From assembly GCA_016713005.1 (NCBI GenBank), contig JADJPY010000011.1, positions 1-64,000 of the forward strand: 64,000 nt of DNA, read 5' to 3'. Shown here piece by piece: positions 36,216 through 47,038 of this stretch. Below the pieces are notes generated by a model. It was not told where the DNA came from. It saw nothing but the letters and a program-made list of their open reading frames with translations, and ran no database searches. A program made the translations under genes and the position numbers. This DNA comes from Ramlibacter sp. (GTDB lineage Bacteria > Pseudomonadota > Gammaproteobacteria > Burkholderiales > Burkholderiaceae_C). Within the stretch, counting starts at the first letter, position 1; each line of letters begins with the position of its first letter.

Positions 36216-37847
36216 TCAGCCCATTCCGGCGAGGTGGCCACGGGTGAACGCCTCCTCGAACACCGAATAGCCCGCCCAGTCGCTGTGGGCAAACGACAGG
36301 CGTCCGGCAGCAACCCGCATTTGCTCTGATTTTGATAGCACACCAGCCAATCCCCACGCGGGCTGAGGCCTGATTTTGCTTGCAAAACCGGGGTACGGCA
36401 CGGCCATCGCATGACCATGCCGTGTGATTTCCATGCGCGTCGCCCGGGCGGCGATGTCGGGGTGGGGCACAGACAGCTCGGCCAGGATGGTGTCTCGCCA
36501 ATGCGTCCAGGGGCGCTCCAGCAACTGCCGGCGCCCGTCGGGTCTGTCTCCCAACGCCTGGTACCAGGTCAACACGGTCGGGCCTGGCCGCGGATCCAGT
36601 GTCTGGTGGCGCGCGTCCACGTATCCCAGGCCCGCCGAGCCGTACAGCACGTTGTCCCAGCTCGGCGGGGCACCCGGCCGGTCCGCGAGCGGCTCGCGCA
36701 GGTGCAGGTTGGCCACCAGCCAGGGCGCGTGGCGCACCGCCGCCGCCGCTTCGCGCAGGAACGCGGGCGCGCCCTGCACCACGCGCGCGGCCACGTGCAG
36801 GGGCATCGCCACGATCACCCGCTGCGCCTGCCAACGCTGCATCTGGCCACTGCGGACATCCCACACGTCCACCTCCACTGCGTGGCGACCCTCGGCGATC
36901 CGCTGCACAAGCTGGCCAGTGTGCAGCCGCTCGCCCAGGGGTCCGGCCAGCTGCCGCGTCAGCCAGCCATTGCCCTCTGGCCAGGTGAGGACCGCTTCGG
37001 CGGGCGTTTCGTGCCCGCCCGGCGCCGAGAAGCCGTGCCGGCTGGCAAAGTAGTGCAGCCCCGCCCAGGCCGACACGGTGGCGGCGCCAGCGCCATAGTC
37101 GTCGCGGCAACAGTAGTCCAGGTACCAGCGCAGATGCGGGTCACCCAGCCCCTGTGCGTCCAGCCAGGCGGCAAAGGTCTGCGCGTCCAGCTGCGCATGC
37201 AGCGCGGACCAGGGCGCGCGCGCGGCGGGCAAAGCAAACCGTGCGGCCCGGCGAACGAGTTGCACCGCCGCGGCAAAGGCCTGGTACTGCGCCAGGGTGG
37301 CAGGGCCCACGCCGGCCACCGGCAGCAGTCCGTCCTGCCAGCCGGCGCCTTCGGGGCCGTGGAAATACAGCCGCTCCTGCGGGCTGTGACAGAGGTGGCG
37401 CTCGTCGTACACCCAGCGCCCGGACACGCGGCGGCGCAGGCCCAGTTCCTCCAGCAGGTCCTGCACCTCGCGCGCATCGTCCCCCGGGACCGGCAGGTAG
37501 TGCGCGCCCAGCGGGCAGGCAATGCCGCCGATCTGCCCGGCCCGGCTGTTGCCACCTGGGTTGTCCTCCAGTTCCAGCAGCACGAAGTCTTCGATCCCGC
37601 GCTGGCGCAGGGCGCGCGCGGCCGCCAGGCCCGCCACCCCGCCGCCGGCGATGACCACGTGCGTGCGGCGCGTCTGCGCCGGCGCAGCGGCCACCTGCGG
37701 CTGTTGCAGGCGGTGGCCGCGCGTGTGGCCCGTGTCCTGGAAGCCACCCTCCACCGCCGGGGGCGCATCACAGCCCAGCAGCGGCAGGGTCATGGCCCCT
37801 AGCAGGGCCCGGCGTGTCGGGCCCTGCGGCCGCGGCTCGCGCGTCAC
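36216..37847 (-). CDS. FAD-dependent amine-oxidase-like lipoprotein with Tat-type signal
   Basis: A 543-residue protein. The N-terminus has twin arginines then a lipobox (TRRALLGAMTLPLLGC), suggesting Tat export as a lipoprotein. An FAD-binding motif follows (VIAGGGVAGLAAARAL), then PGGNSRAGQIGG, and the C-terminal AHSDWAGYSVFEEAFTRG of flavin amine oxidases. GTG 37847 overlaps the preceding stop (GTGA), while ATG 37865 is an alternative. About 18 residues near the C-terminus (RPQPAWGLAGVLSKSEQM) come from an in-frame repeat copy. As last gene of the SPFH-DUF4178-DUF350-aminopropyltransferase operon it may oxidise polyamines outside the inner membrane. Confidence 0.75.
   Translation of the reverse strand: MTREPRPQGPTRRALLGAMTLPLLGCDAPPAVEGGFQDTGHTRGHRLQQPQVAAAPAQTRRTHVVIAGGGVAGLAAARALRQRGIEDFVLLELEDNPGGNSRAGQIGGIACPLGAHYLPVPGDDAREVQDLLEELGLRRRVSGRWVYDERHLCHSPQERLYFHGPEGAGWQDGLLPVAGVGPATLAQYQAFAAAVQLVRRAARFALPAARAPWSALHAQLDAQTFAAWLDAQGLGDPHLRWYLDYCCRDDYGAGAATVSAWAGLHYFASRHGFSAPGGHETPAEAVLTWPEGNGWLTRQLAGPLGERLHTGQLVQRIAEGRHAVEVDVWDVRSGQMQRWQAQRVIVAMPLHVAARVVQGAPAFLREAAAAVRHAPWLVANLHLREPLADRPGAPPSWDNVLYGSAGLGYVDARHQTLDPRPGPTVLTWYQALGDRPDGRRQLLERPWTHWRDTILAELSVPHPDIAARATRMEITRHGHAMAVPYPGFASKIRPQPAWGLAGVLSKSEQMRVAAGRLSFAHSDWAGYSVFEEAFTRGHLAGMG
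36322..36379 (+). repeat. Dispersed repeat, copy 3 (inside the amine-oxidase gene, in frame)
   Basis: The copy starts GCTCTGATTTTGATAGC (36323-36339, palindrome-like) and ends GCGGGCTGAGGCCTGATTTTGC. It is the most diverged copy. It lies antisense within the amine-oxidase gene and is translated without a stop, giving the peptide LSKSEQ that also appears in MurU. Confidence 0.65.
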
Positions 37848-39364
37848 GGATGCACCTTGCCCCATTCGCGCTCGTAGGTCGTGACCAGGATCTGGTTGGA
37901 CAGGCGGTTGACGCCCCCAGGCACGCGCGCCATGTCGCGCGGAAAGTCGAACAGCTGGGGCAGCATGGGCAGATCCAGAAACCGCAGCCCGGTCGGCAGA
38001 GCCTCAGGGACACGGGCGGGACGTCGACCGGCCAGCACAAAGCCCCACTCTCCAAAGCTGGGCACGTGGGCGTGGTAGGGCGTCGCGGTCAGTCCCACCG
38101 AGTCGATCGTGTCCACGACCGTCCAGAAACTCTGGCGCGCCACAAGCGGCGAGGTGGTCTGCACGACGGCGATGCCACTGGCCGACAGGCGCTGCTCCAG
38201 CAGGGCATAGAACGCGCCGGTGTACAGCTTGCCGATGGAGAAGTTGGTCGGGTCGGGAAAATCGACCACGATCACGTCAAAGAATTCCGTGCCCTCCTGC
38301 AACCACTTGAAGGCGTCGGCGTGGACCACCGTGAGCTTGGGCGACGCCAGCGCACCGGCGTTCAGCCGCGACAGCACCCCATGCGTGGCAAACAGCCGTG
38401 TCATCTCCGGGTCCAGCTCCACCAGCGTCACCGATTCCACAGAGGGGTAGCGCAGGATCTCGCGCACCGCCATGCCATCACCGCCGCCCAGCACGGCTAC
38501 CTTTCGCGGCGCACCATGGCCAGCCATGGCCGGATGCACCAGCGCCTCGTGGTAGCGGTACTCGTCACGCTCGGCAAACTGCAGGTTGCCGTTGAGGAAC
38601 AGCCGGTGGCCGGCGCGCCCGTGGGTGACCACGATGCGCTGCCAGGGCGAGGTTTTCGCGAAAACCACCCGGTCTTCATAGAGGCGATCTTCTGCCAGTG
38701 TGGTGATGGCGTCGGCGCCGACCAGACCGCCCAGCAGCAGCCCCAGCACGCCAACGCTGGCGAGGACATGGGCACGAAGACGAGGCAGCTCATGACGGAA
38801 CAGCCACAACGCCCACAGGGCGACCACCGCATTCATCAAGCCAAACAACAAGCCGGTGCGAACAAGACCCAGCTTGGGCACCAGCAGCAGCGGAAACGCC
38901 ACCGACACCGCCAGCGCACCCAGGTAATCAAAGGTGAGCACCTGCGAGACAAGGTCCTTGAGCGCGACGTCGCGGCGCAGGATGCGCATCACCAGGGGGA
39001 TCTCCAACCCGACCAGTGCGCCCACGAGCAGCACCAGCCCATACAGCAGCACGCGGAAGGAGCCTGGCGCCCAAGCGTTGGCAAGAAACAGCAATGCCGG
39101 CAGGCCGCCGCCGATCAGCGCGATCAGCAGCTCGATGCGCAGAAAGTGCGCCGGGAGCTGGCGCGAGAAGTGGCGAGAGGCCCAGGAGCCCAGCCCCATG
39201 GCAAACAGATAGGTGCCGATCACGGTGGAAAACTGCAACACCGAGTCGCCCAGCACATAGGAGGCGAGCGCGGCAGCGGCCAGCTCGTACACCAGCCCGC
39301 AGGCTGCGACCACGAACACGCTGGCGAGAAGCGCGACCTCGACCGGCCGCGGATGATGGAGCAT
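37844..39364 (-). CDS. Membrane-bound polyamine aminopropyltransferase (spermidine synthase-like)
   Basis: A 506-residue protein. The first ~200 residues carry about seven membrane spans (VALLASVFVVAACGLVYELAAAAL onward). The rest is a spermidine-synthase fold: QRIVVTHGRAGHRLFLNGNLQFAERDEYRYHEALVHPA wording over residues ~225-262, AVLGGGDGMAVREILRY (AdoMet-analogue site) and VIVVDFPDPTNFSIGKLYT (catalytic aspartate). Such enzymes transfer an aminopropyl group from decarboxylated AdoMet to an amine. The ATG at 39364 overlaps the stop of the DUF350 gene, so the longer open frame to 39466 was rejected. Its membrane location suggests action on a membrane-linked acceptor or envelope polyamine, which is an inference. 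Confidence 0.85.
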   Translation of the reverse strand: MLHHPRPVEVALLASVFVVAACGLVYELAAAALASYVLGDSVLQFSTVIGTYLFAMGLGSWASRHFSRQLPAHFLRIELLIALIGGGLPALLFLANAWAPGSFRVLLYGLVLLVGALVGLEIPLVMRILRRDVALKDLVSQVLTFDYLGALAVSVAFPLLLVPKLGLVRTGLLFGLMNAVVALWALWLFRHELPRLRAHVLASVGVLGLLLGGLVGADAITTLAEDRLYEDRVVFAKTSPWQRIVVTHGRAGHRLFLNGNLQFAERDEYRYHEALVHPAMAGHGAPRKVAVLGGGDGMAVREILRYPSVESVTLVELDPEMTRLFATHGVLSRLNAGALASPKLTVVHADAFKWLQEGTEFFDVIVVDFPDPTNFSIGKLYTGAFYALLEQRLSASGIAVVQTTSPLVARQSFWTVVDTIDSVGLTATPYHAHVPSFGEWGFVLAGRRPARVPEALPTGLRFLDLPMLPQLFDFPRDMARVPGGVNRLSNQILVTTYEREWGKVHP

Positions 39365-39585
39365 CAGCCGTGGATCGCGGCGGCCACGATGATCGAGATG
39401 CCCAGCGACATGGCGGCGACCACCAGCGCCAGCGCCACGTTCTGTTTCTCGACGATCTCTTCCCACAGGTTGTAGGGCGTGATGCGGTCAATGACCACGA
39501 AACACAGCCAGAACACCAGCACGCCAATCAGCGCGTAGAGGATGGAGCCGAAAAAAGCGCCGGTTTTCAGCCATTCGAATGTCAT
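39364..39585 (-). CDS. DUF350 small membrane protein
   Basis: A 73-residue protein with two membrane spans (FGSILYALIGVLVFWLCFVVIDRI and NVALALVVAAMSLGISIIVAAAI) joined by TPYNLWEEIVEKQ, the typical DUF350 repeat unit (YjfL family). ATG 39585 follows a good ribosome site (AGGAGGTTCC just upstream), so the longer frame to 39684 was not used. It sits between the DUF4178 gene and the aminopropyltransferase. DUF350 proteins recur beside polyamine and PspA-like genes, but their molecular role is unknown. Confidence 0.85.
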   Translation of the reverse strand: MTFEWLKTGAFFGSILYALIGVLVFWLCFVVIDRITPYNLWEEIVEKQNVALALVVAAMSLGISIIVAAAIHG

Positions 39586-39622
39586 GGGAACCTCCTGGAA
39601 GAACGGGTGTCGGGTAGGAAAG

Positions 39623-41149
39623 TCATTTGTGGCCACCGCCGCTGGAGTAGCCGCCGTACGAGCCGCCGGAACTGCGCCAGCCACTGCCGGAGCTGGTGCT
39701 GCAGTTTTCGGCCTGCGGGTCGCAGCTGGAACACCGCGACATCAGCAGCGCCAGGAATACGATGACGGCCACGACCATGAACAGCCCGCCCAGTCCGACC
39801 TGGGACGCCGCGCTGAACGGGGCGGCGTCCGCGCGCCTGAGCAGGTCGCGACTCGCCTCCAGCCCGAAAGCCTTGGTGACCGTCTCGCTGTCGATGCGGC
39901 TGCCCACGGACCAGGTGATTTCGCTGCCGGCCTGCTCGCGCGACAGAAGGTTCCGTCCGGATTCAAAGTCCATGTTGTGGGTGCGCTGACCGCGTTCCAC
40001 CTGCCAGTAGAACTCGCCGGCCACAAACGTTGTTTCCGCTGTATAGGACTCGCGCTGCGTATAGCGCGTGCCCAGGTAGGTGGCTGTGGCTGGCGCCCCC
40101 TGGCCCATCACGGGCGCGCCGGTGGCGGGCTTGACCACGCTCCAGCCGTCCTGCGAATCCACCAGGAACAGAAAACCTGCCTGCGGGTTGTACAGCAGGT
40201 ATTCCTCCCAGCCGAAATGCTCATCGGCGTCCTGGGGATCATGGCCCATGCGATGCTGGAATCCGACGACCTGCCAGCGCTTGCCCTGGAACTGCCCCGT
40301 GCTGCCCAGAGGAATCGCCGGCTTGACGGGTTCTTCCTGCTGGGCATAAGCCAGCTCCCCGCCTACGCCCTTGTCGGGCGCGGACACGTCGATCAGGCTG
40401 TGGCACCGTGAGCAGGTGACGCTTTTGCTGCCCGCCAGGTGCACATCCACCGGGCTTGCGCAGTTGGGGCAGGCGAACTGGCGCCCCTTGTATTCCCGCG
40501 CCGAACCGTCCCGCAGTCCGCGCAGGGCCAACGCGTCCAGCGACACGGCGCGCCCCAGGCTGACCTCTGGCGGCACGCTGCCGTAGTCGATGGAAAGGAC
40601 TTCGCCACGCTCGTTGCGCAGGTCGACCATCGCGAACGCCGTACCCGGCTGCGGCAGGCGCGGAAGTTCGCCCTGCGCAGAAACGAGCGACACGGTCTCA
40701 TTGGAGGCCACGGTGAAGGGCTGCCCGCCTACTGCGGTGGTCATGCCCGGTCGCAGGTGCGTGGCTTCCGGCACCTCGCGCTGCAGCGTGGCCGGCCGGC
40801 TGAACACGTAGGCACCGTTGTCCTCGCTCAGCCAGGCACTGGTTCCGTCGTCCAGCAACGCATGCCACTCGGACCAGACGCCCTGGCTGTAGCGGTATTG
40901 AAGGCGCCCGACCAAAGTGAAAGCCTGGGTGCCGATGCGGCCGCTCGCCAGCAGCTGAAGCGGGCTGTGGTCGTCAAACAGCTCGGCCATGCGCCCGGTG
41001 CGGGCCAGCGCGTCACCATCGCGCACAACAATGCTCTTGCACCAGCCGCACACGGCGTGTGCCGCCGTGGCACTGCGGAATTCGACCGGCGCACCGCAGC
41101 CCGGGCAGGCGGCACGGTACGTGCGCTGGGGGGTGTTTTCGGTCGCCAT
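39623..41149 (-). CDS. DUF4178-domain protein with zinc ribbons and C-terminal membrane span
   Basis: A 508-residue protein. It starts with a zinc ribbon (CPGCGAPVEF...CGWCKS, residues ~15-40), then a first DUF4178 module (LVGRLQYRYSQGVWSEWHALLDDG). A second ribbon follows (CPNCASPVDV...CSRCHS, residues ~235-262) and a second module (WQVVGFQHRMGH, FGWEEYLLYNP). A membrane span (LGGLFMVVAVIVFLALLM) and a Ser/Gly-rich tail ending GYSSGGGHK close it. DUF4178 genes are regular partners of DUF350 and aminopropyltransferase genes. The zinc ribbons suggest binding to nucleic acid or protein. Its function is unknown. Confidence 0.8.
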   Translation of the reverse strand: MATENTPQRTYRAACPGCGAPVEFRSATAAHAVCGWCKSIVVRDGDALARTGRMAELFDDHSPLQLLASGRIGTQAFTLVGRLQYRYSQGVWSEWHALLDDGTSAWLSEDNGAYVFSRPATLQREVPEATHLRPGMTTAVGGQPFTVASNETVSLVSAQGELPRLPQPGTAFAMVDLRNERGEVLSIDYGSVPPEVSLGRAVSLDALALRGLRDGSAREYKGRQFACPNCASPVDVHLAGSKSVTCSRCHSLIDVSAPDKGVGGELAYAQQEEPVKPAIPLGSTGQFQGKRWQVVGFQHRMGHDPQDADEHFGWEEYLLYNPQAGFLFLVDSQDGWSVVKPATGAPVMGQGAPATATYLGTRYTQRESYTAETTFVAGEFYWQVERGQRTHNMDFESGRNLLSREQAGSEITWSVGSRIDSETVTKAFGLEASRDLLRRADAAPFSAASQVGLGGLFMVVAVIVFLALLMSRCSSCDPQAENCSTSSGSGWRSSGGSYGGYSSGGGHK

Positions 41150-41187
41150 GAATTGCGCAAGAAGCCGCTCGCCCCGGGCCTGCCGAA

Positions 41188-41222
41188 CAGCCCCCGGGCA
41201 GGGCTTCGAAAGGCTCAGTCCG
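41188..41222. repeat. Possible REP-like sequence between the SPFH and DUF4178 genes
   Basis: The sequence TTCGAAAGGCTCAGTCCGGA (within 41206-41226) and the neighbouring imperfect inverted repeat CCTGCC/GGGCAGG resemble short intergenic repeats that are frequent in Burkholderiales and Xanthomonas. Only one copy was seen in the window, so it is a weak call. Confidence 0.3.
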
Positions 41223-41234
41223 GACGCAACCGGC

Positions 41235-42278
41235 TCAGACCAGCTTCTTCAGCAGCTCGGCTTTCTTGGCGCTGAACTCTTCGTCGGTCAGGATGCCTTT
41301 GGCCTTGAGCTCTCCGAGTTTCTCCAGTGTCGACATCACGTCATCGGGTTTGACGCCCGCCTGGGTTGTCGCAGCGGCTGACGCCTGGGTTGCACTGCCC
41401 TGCAGGCCTTGCTGCAGGTTCTGGGCGAGTACCTGGCCCATGGCCATTCCGGCGCCCAGGCCCATTGCGTCGCCGGCAATGCCGCCACCTCCTGTGCCCA
41501 CGCCCTCTGCCAGCTTGGGGATTGCCTGGGCAGTCTGGTATTGCATGAATTTGCCCATGTCGTTGCCGACCATGCCCATGCCGATCTTCTGGTCCAGGAC
41601 CTTTTGCAGCTCTTCGGGCAGCGACACGCTTTGCACCGTCAGGCCCTCAAGCTTCAGGCCGATGGCGGCAAAGGCCGGCGACAGCTCGGCGGAAAGCGCC
41701 TTGGCAAACTCGATCTGGTTGGCCGCGAGGTCCAGGAAAGGAATGCCGCTTTGTGCGATGGCGTCCGACAGGTGCTGCAGCACCAGGCCACGCAGCTGGC
41801 CGTCAAGGTCAGCTGCGCCATAGCTCGCCCGGGTGCCGGAAATTTCGGTGTGGAACAGCTTCGGATCCGCGATGCGGAAGCTGTAATTGCCAAAGGCACG
41901 CAGACGGATCGCGCCGAAGTCCTTGTCGCGGATCGTCACCGGCTGCGGCGTTCCCCATTTCTGGTCGACCTGCTGGCGCGTGCTGAAGAAGTACACCTCG
42001 CTCTTGAACGGGGACTCGAACAGCTTGTCCCAGTTTTTCAGGTAGGTCAGGACGGGGATCGTCTGTGTCGTGAGCTTGTACATCCCGGGGCCAAAGACGT
42101 CGGCCACCTTGCCCTCATTGACGAAGACCGCCATCTGGCTTTCGCGGACGGTGAGCGAGGCACCGTACTGGATTTCCATGTCCGCCATCGGAAAGCGCCA
42201 GGCCAGGGTGCCGTCGTCCTCCTCGGTCCACTGGATGATGTCAATGAACTGTTTCTTGATGAAATCCATCAGCGCCAT
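41235..42278 (-). CDS. SPFH-domain protein with C-terminal SHOCT domain (YdjI/virion-core-like)
   Basis: A 347-residue protein. It begins MALMDFIKKQFIDIIQW, then has an SPFH/band-7-like domain (YGASLTVRESQMAVFVNEGKVADVFGPG wording, residues ~36-63, to VQSVSLPEELQKVLDQKIGM). A glycine-rich region follows, and a SHOCT tail (VMSTLEKLGELKAKGILTDEEFSAKKAELLKKL, residues ~312-345). SPFH proteins form membrane-associated rings or scaffolds. It is the first gene of the DUF4178-DUF350-aminopropyltransferase-oxidase operon, 85 bases before the DUF4178 gene, and may anchor that system at the membrane. An AGGAGG-like site lies just before the ATG. Confidence 0.82.
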   Translation of the reverse strand: MALMDFIKKQFIDIIQWTEEDDGTLAWRFPMADMEIQYGASLTVRESQMAVFVNEGKVADVFGPGMYKLTTQTIPVLTYLKNWDKLFESPFKSEVYFFSTRQQVDQKWGTPQPVTIRDKDFGAIRLRAFGNYSFRIADPKLFHTEISGTRASYGAADLDGQLRGLVLQHLSDAIAQSGIPFLDLAANQIEFAKALSAELSPAFAAIGLKLEGLTVQSVSLPEELQKVLDQKIGMGMVGNDMGKFMQYQTAQAIPKLAEGVGTGGGGIAGDAMGLGAGMAMGQVLAQNLQQGLQGSATQASAAATTQAGVKPDDVMSTLEKLGELKAKGILTDEEFSAKKAELLKKLV

Positions 42279-42350
42279 GGCGTCCTCCTGCGTGTAAGGG
42301 TTCGGGTCATGATAACGGCGGAGCGTGGCGACACGCCGCGTCTGGGGCGG

Positions 42351-43265
42351 CTAGTTGGTGGTCACCGCAGGATCGGCGCCCTGGCCGCGGAGACGGCGCT
42401 CGCACATTGAGGCCTTGGCGAACTTCGCGTCTCCACATTGGTTGCGGATGCAGCTTTCCCTGGCCAGGAACGCGGCACCCGCGCACTTCGCCTCGATCTC
42501 CGCATTGGTGCCCGGTGCAGGAGAGTTCGCGGCGCTTGCGGCGGCCGAAGCGGGCATCGCAGCGCGGCTGGCCGGTGCACTGGCGCCAGAAGCGGCGGGC
42601 TGTGGCGGACGCAGCGGCGCGCGCTGTCGGGTGTAGTCCAGCATGCAGCGCGCGTACAGCAGTTCGGAGCGCACCGTCTGCAGCGTATACCTGCCAAGGG
42701 AGGCATTGCCTTCGCTGAGCTCGACCAGAGTCTTGCCCATATCCCGGTTGGCTTTGGTCGCGCGCGCCGCCGTCCTGCGCGCTTCGCGCAGTTCGATCTC
42801 TGAGCGCTCGGCCGCCTCGGCGTCGCGCAGCTCCGCTTGCTCGTGCGCGGACACGATGTCGGCAAAGTACTCTGGCGGTCGCTTGAACTCCGCCTCCAGG
42901 TCCAGCTGTTTGGCAAATCCGAAGTTCTGCCTCGCCGTTTCCTTCAGGTCCTTGTCCTTCACCCACATGTGGGCCGCATGCACGTCCACCGCCAGATCCA
43001 GCAGGCTCATGCAGCGGCGCTGCTCCGTCGTCCAGTACGGGTCCGGCTTGAGATGCTTGAACGCCCCCTGGGCGGCCGGTCCGGAAGGCCCGCTGGCGGC
43101 GCCCGGCCGAGTTGTCTGCGCCAGCACGGGCGACGCCAGGGCCATCATCAGCATCGCCGCGGCAAGGGCGGCTGCCCGCCTGCCTGCGGCACCCGACAAC
43201 GCGCGCACCGGTGTTTCTCCAAGGAAATGAATGGAGCCGGCTTGCGGCTGTGCTTTCTGGGGCAT
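42351..43265 (-). CDS. Hypothetical secreted protein, Ala-rich
   Basis: A 304-residue protein not assigned to a family. A long n-region is followed by a hydrophobic segment (AAALAAAMLMMALASPVLAQ) that looks like a signal peptide cleaved after VLA-Q. The mature part is helical and charged (EQAELRDAEAAERSEIELREARRTAARATKANRD, residues ~143-176). A Pro/Ala-rich linker and a C-terminal part with cysteines follow (CAGAAFLARESCIRNQCGD). The cysteine spacing suggests disulfides in the periplasm. A start about 25 codons further in (before the hydrophobic stretch) is also possible. Confidence 0.6.
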   Translation of the reverse strand: MPQKAQPQAGSIHFLGETPVRALSGAAGRRAAALAAAMLMMALASPVLAQTTRPGAASGPSGPAAQGAFKHLKPDPYWTTEQRRCMSLLDLAVDVHAAHMWVKDKDLKETARQNFGFAKQLDLEAEFKRPPEYFADIVSAHEQAELRDAEAAERSEIELREARRTAARATKANRDMGKTLVELSEGNASLGRYTLQTVRSELLYARCMLDYTRQRAPLRPPQPAASGASAPASRAAMPASAAASAANSPAPGTNAEIEAKCAGAAFLARESCIRNQCGDAKFAKASMCERRLRGQGADPAVTTN

Positions 43266-43492
43266 GTGTGCTTCCGGTGAGGTCCTGGGGCGTGTCTGGA
43301 GTGAATGTACCGTCGCGAATGTTCAGTCAATGCACGATACTGAATTCCGCAACAAAATGTCAAAACGCCGTTGGCAAATTTACGCATATTCACGTACTAG
43401 GGTTTACCCGGCACCAATCTACAATCCCGGACCCTTTCGGGAAACAGTCGGAGCGGCTCAGCCAGCCGGGCCCGCAAACAGGAGACACACCC

Positions 43493-45814
<2,322 letters not shown>

Positions 45815-45823
45815 ATTCAGCGA

Positions 45824-45839
45824 CAGTGTGCACACACTG
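45824..45839. promoter_or_regulatory. Short palindrome upstream of the RNase gene
   Basis: CAGTGTG and CACACTG form a 7-bp inverted repeat separated by CA. It lies 10 bases after the maeB stop and 129 bases before the secreted RNase gene. It could be an operator site. No similar site was noticed elsewhere, so this is a weak call. Confidence 0.25.
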
Positions 45840-45968
45840 ACTGATCTGGTTTGACCCTTTGGAATTGCCCAAAATTTGTGCAAAGGCTTGCGCTTCCGGG
45901 CGAATTCAGTCAAACTAGCGCCCTTGAAATCGCGGGTTTACCCGTGGTTTCTGAAAGGCATAAGGATC

Positions 45969-46379
45969 ATGGGGCGTGTGACCGGATTTAAGTTTGCACT
46001 TGCTAGCTTCTTGCTGGCGGTGGCGGCCTCCGGCTCCATGCAGGTACAGGCCAAGGGGCCGGCACCCGATTCCGGACTGCGGGACAAGACCGCCACCATT
46101 GCGTTGGCGGAAATGCCCCGGCAGGGTCGGGAGACCTATGAGCTGATTCGGCGCGGCGGTCCGTTCCCGTATTCAAAGGACGGCACGGTGTTCGGGAACC
46201 GGGAGCGTCTGCTGCCGGCCCATCCCCGGGGCTATTACCGCGAGTACACCGTGAAGACGCCGGGTTCGCGCGACCGGGGGGCCCGGCGCATTGTGTGCGG
46301 GGGGAAAACCCGTGCCGTGGCAGAAGCTTGTTATTACACCGAGGACCACTACGCGAGTTTTCGCCGGATCGTGGAGTGA
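45969..46379 (+). CDS. Secreted barnase-type guanyl-specific ribonuclease
   Basis: A 136-residue protein with a signal peptide (FALASFLLAVAASGSMQVQA) and a microbial RNase (N1/T1, barnase) domain. It reads RGGPFPYSKDGTVFGNRERLLP, then YYREYTVKTPG (general-base glutamate), RGARRIVCGG (arginine) and YYTEDHYASFRRI (catalytic histidine). Two cysteines in the mature part could pair. It cleaves RNA outside the cytoplasm or in a target cell. The next gene encodes its barstar inhibitor, 57 bases downstream. ATG 45969 was chosen because the signal peptide begins there. Confidence 0.85.
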   Translation: MGRVTGFKFALASFLLAVAASGSMQVQAKGPAPDSGLRDKTATIALAEMPRQGRETYELIRRGGPFPYSKDGTVFGNRERLLPAHPRGYYREYTVKTPGSRDRGARRIVCGGKTRAVAEACYYTEDHYASFRRIVE

Positions 46380-46436
46380 CCAGAGTGTTTGTTTGCGCAG
46401 AACGTTTTGATGCGAGAAAGAGTAGCGGAGATGGAA

Positions 46437-46832
46437 ATGCCACTTCGTAATGTCAGGACCAATATCGTGCAGTCGATCCGCGCGTTCCGCGTGAGCGACC
46501 TGCAGCAATCCGCCCAGGGCCTGGGGCACCACTTCCTGTACGCCAACCTGGCCAACGCCCAGAGCAAGCAGGACGTGCTGGACCTGATTGCCCAGCAGTT
46601 CATGTTCCCGGCGCATTTCGGCAAGAACTTCGATGCGCTGTACGACTGCATGACCGACCCCCTGCACAAGTCGGGGCCGCAGCCGGGCTTCATCGTCGTG
46701 CTCGAGCAGATCCCGGCGAACGCCAAGTTCGACAAGGAAGCGCGTGAGCAACTTCTGGACATCTTCCGCGACGCGGCAGACTACTGGGGGGACCGAAAGA
46801 TACCCTTCAGATGTTTCTATTCTTTTCTGTAG
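46437..46832 (+). CDS. Barstar-family ribonuclease inhibitor
   Basis: A 131-residue barstar-like protein. The core is YANLANAQSKQDVLDLIAQQFMFPAHFGKNFDALYDCMTD, where FPAHFGKNFDALYDCM carries the family signature with the aspartates that sit in the RNase active site. It ends FRDAADYWGDRKIPFRCFYSFL. Barstars protect the host from their own barnase-type RNase, matching the gene just upstream. GGAG six bases before ATG 46437 makes that start better than ATG 46431 or 46410. A strong 11-bp hairpin follows directly after the stop. Confidence 0.85.
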   Translation: MPLRNVRTNIVQSIRAFRVSDLQQSAQGLGHHFLYANLANAQSKQDVLDLIAQQFMFPAHFGKNFDALYDCMTDPLHKSGPQPGFIVVLEQIPANAKFDKEAREQLLDIFRDAADYWGDRKIPFRCFYSFL

Positions 46833-46866
46833 CCCGTTCTGCACACACCAGCCAAGCAGAACGGGC
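46832..46866 (+). terminator. Hairpin directly after the barstar gene
   Basis: GCCCGTTCTGC (46832-46842) pairs perfectly with GCAGAACGGGC (46856-46866). It begins on the last base of the barstar stop codon. A T tract does not follow, so it may end transcription only weakly or protect the 3' end of the mRNA. Confidence 0.55.
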
Positions 46867-47038
46867 GACAGAGGCTCAAGGGGTTCCTGCCGTCGCCGGC
46901 ATCGAACTGGCCACCGAAGGCGCAGAGAAGATGCCAACGGACAAATTGGTGGATGTCTCCCCGCTGGCACTGCGCATGAGCAGTCCTTTCAATGCGGGGT
47001 ATTGGCTGTCTGCCGCCTGAGGCGCCAGCCAGTTCCCG

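Noticed and set aside
37814..39475. A 553-codon open frame on the + strand over the aminopropyltransferase
   Set aside because: The minus strand carries the spermidine-synthase motifs. The plus frame is His/Gln/Arg-rich without motifs.
46811..47020. A 69-codon open frame after barstar
   Set aside because: It starts inside the barstar gene, crosses the 11-bp hairpin and has no clear ribosome site or recognisable family, so I could not support it.
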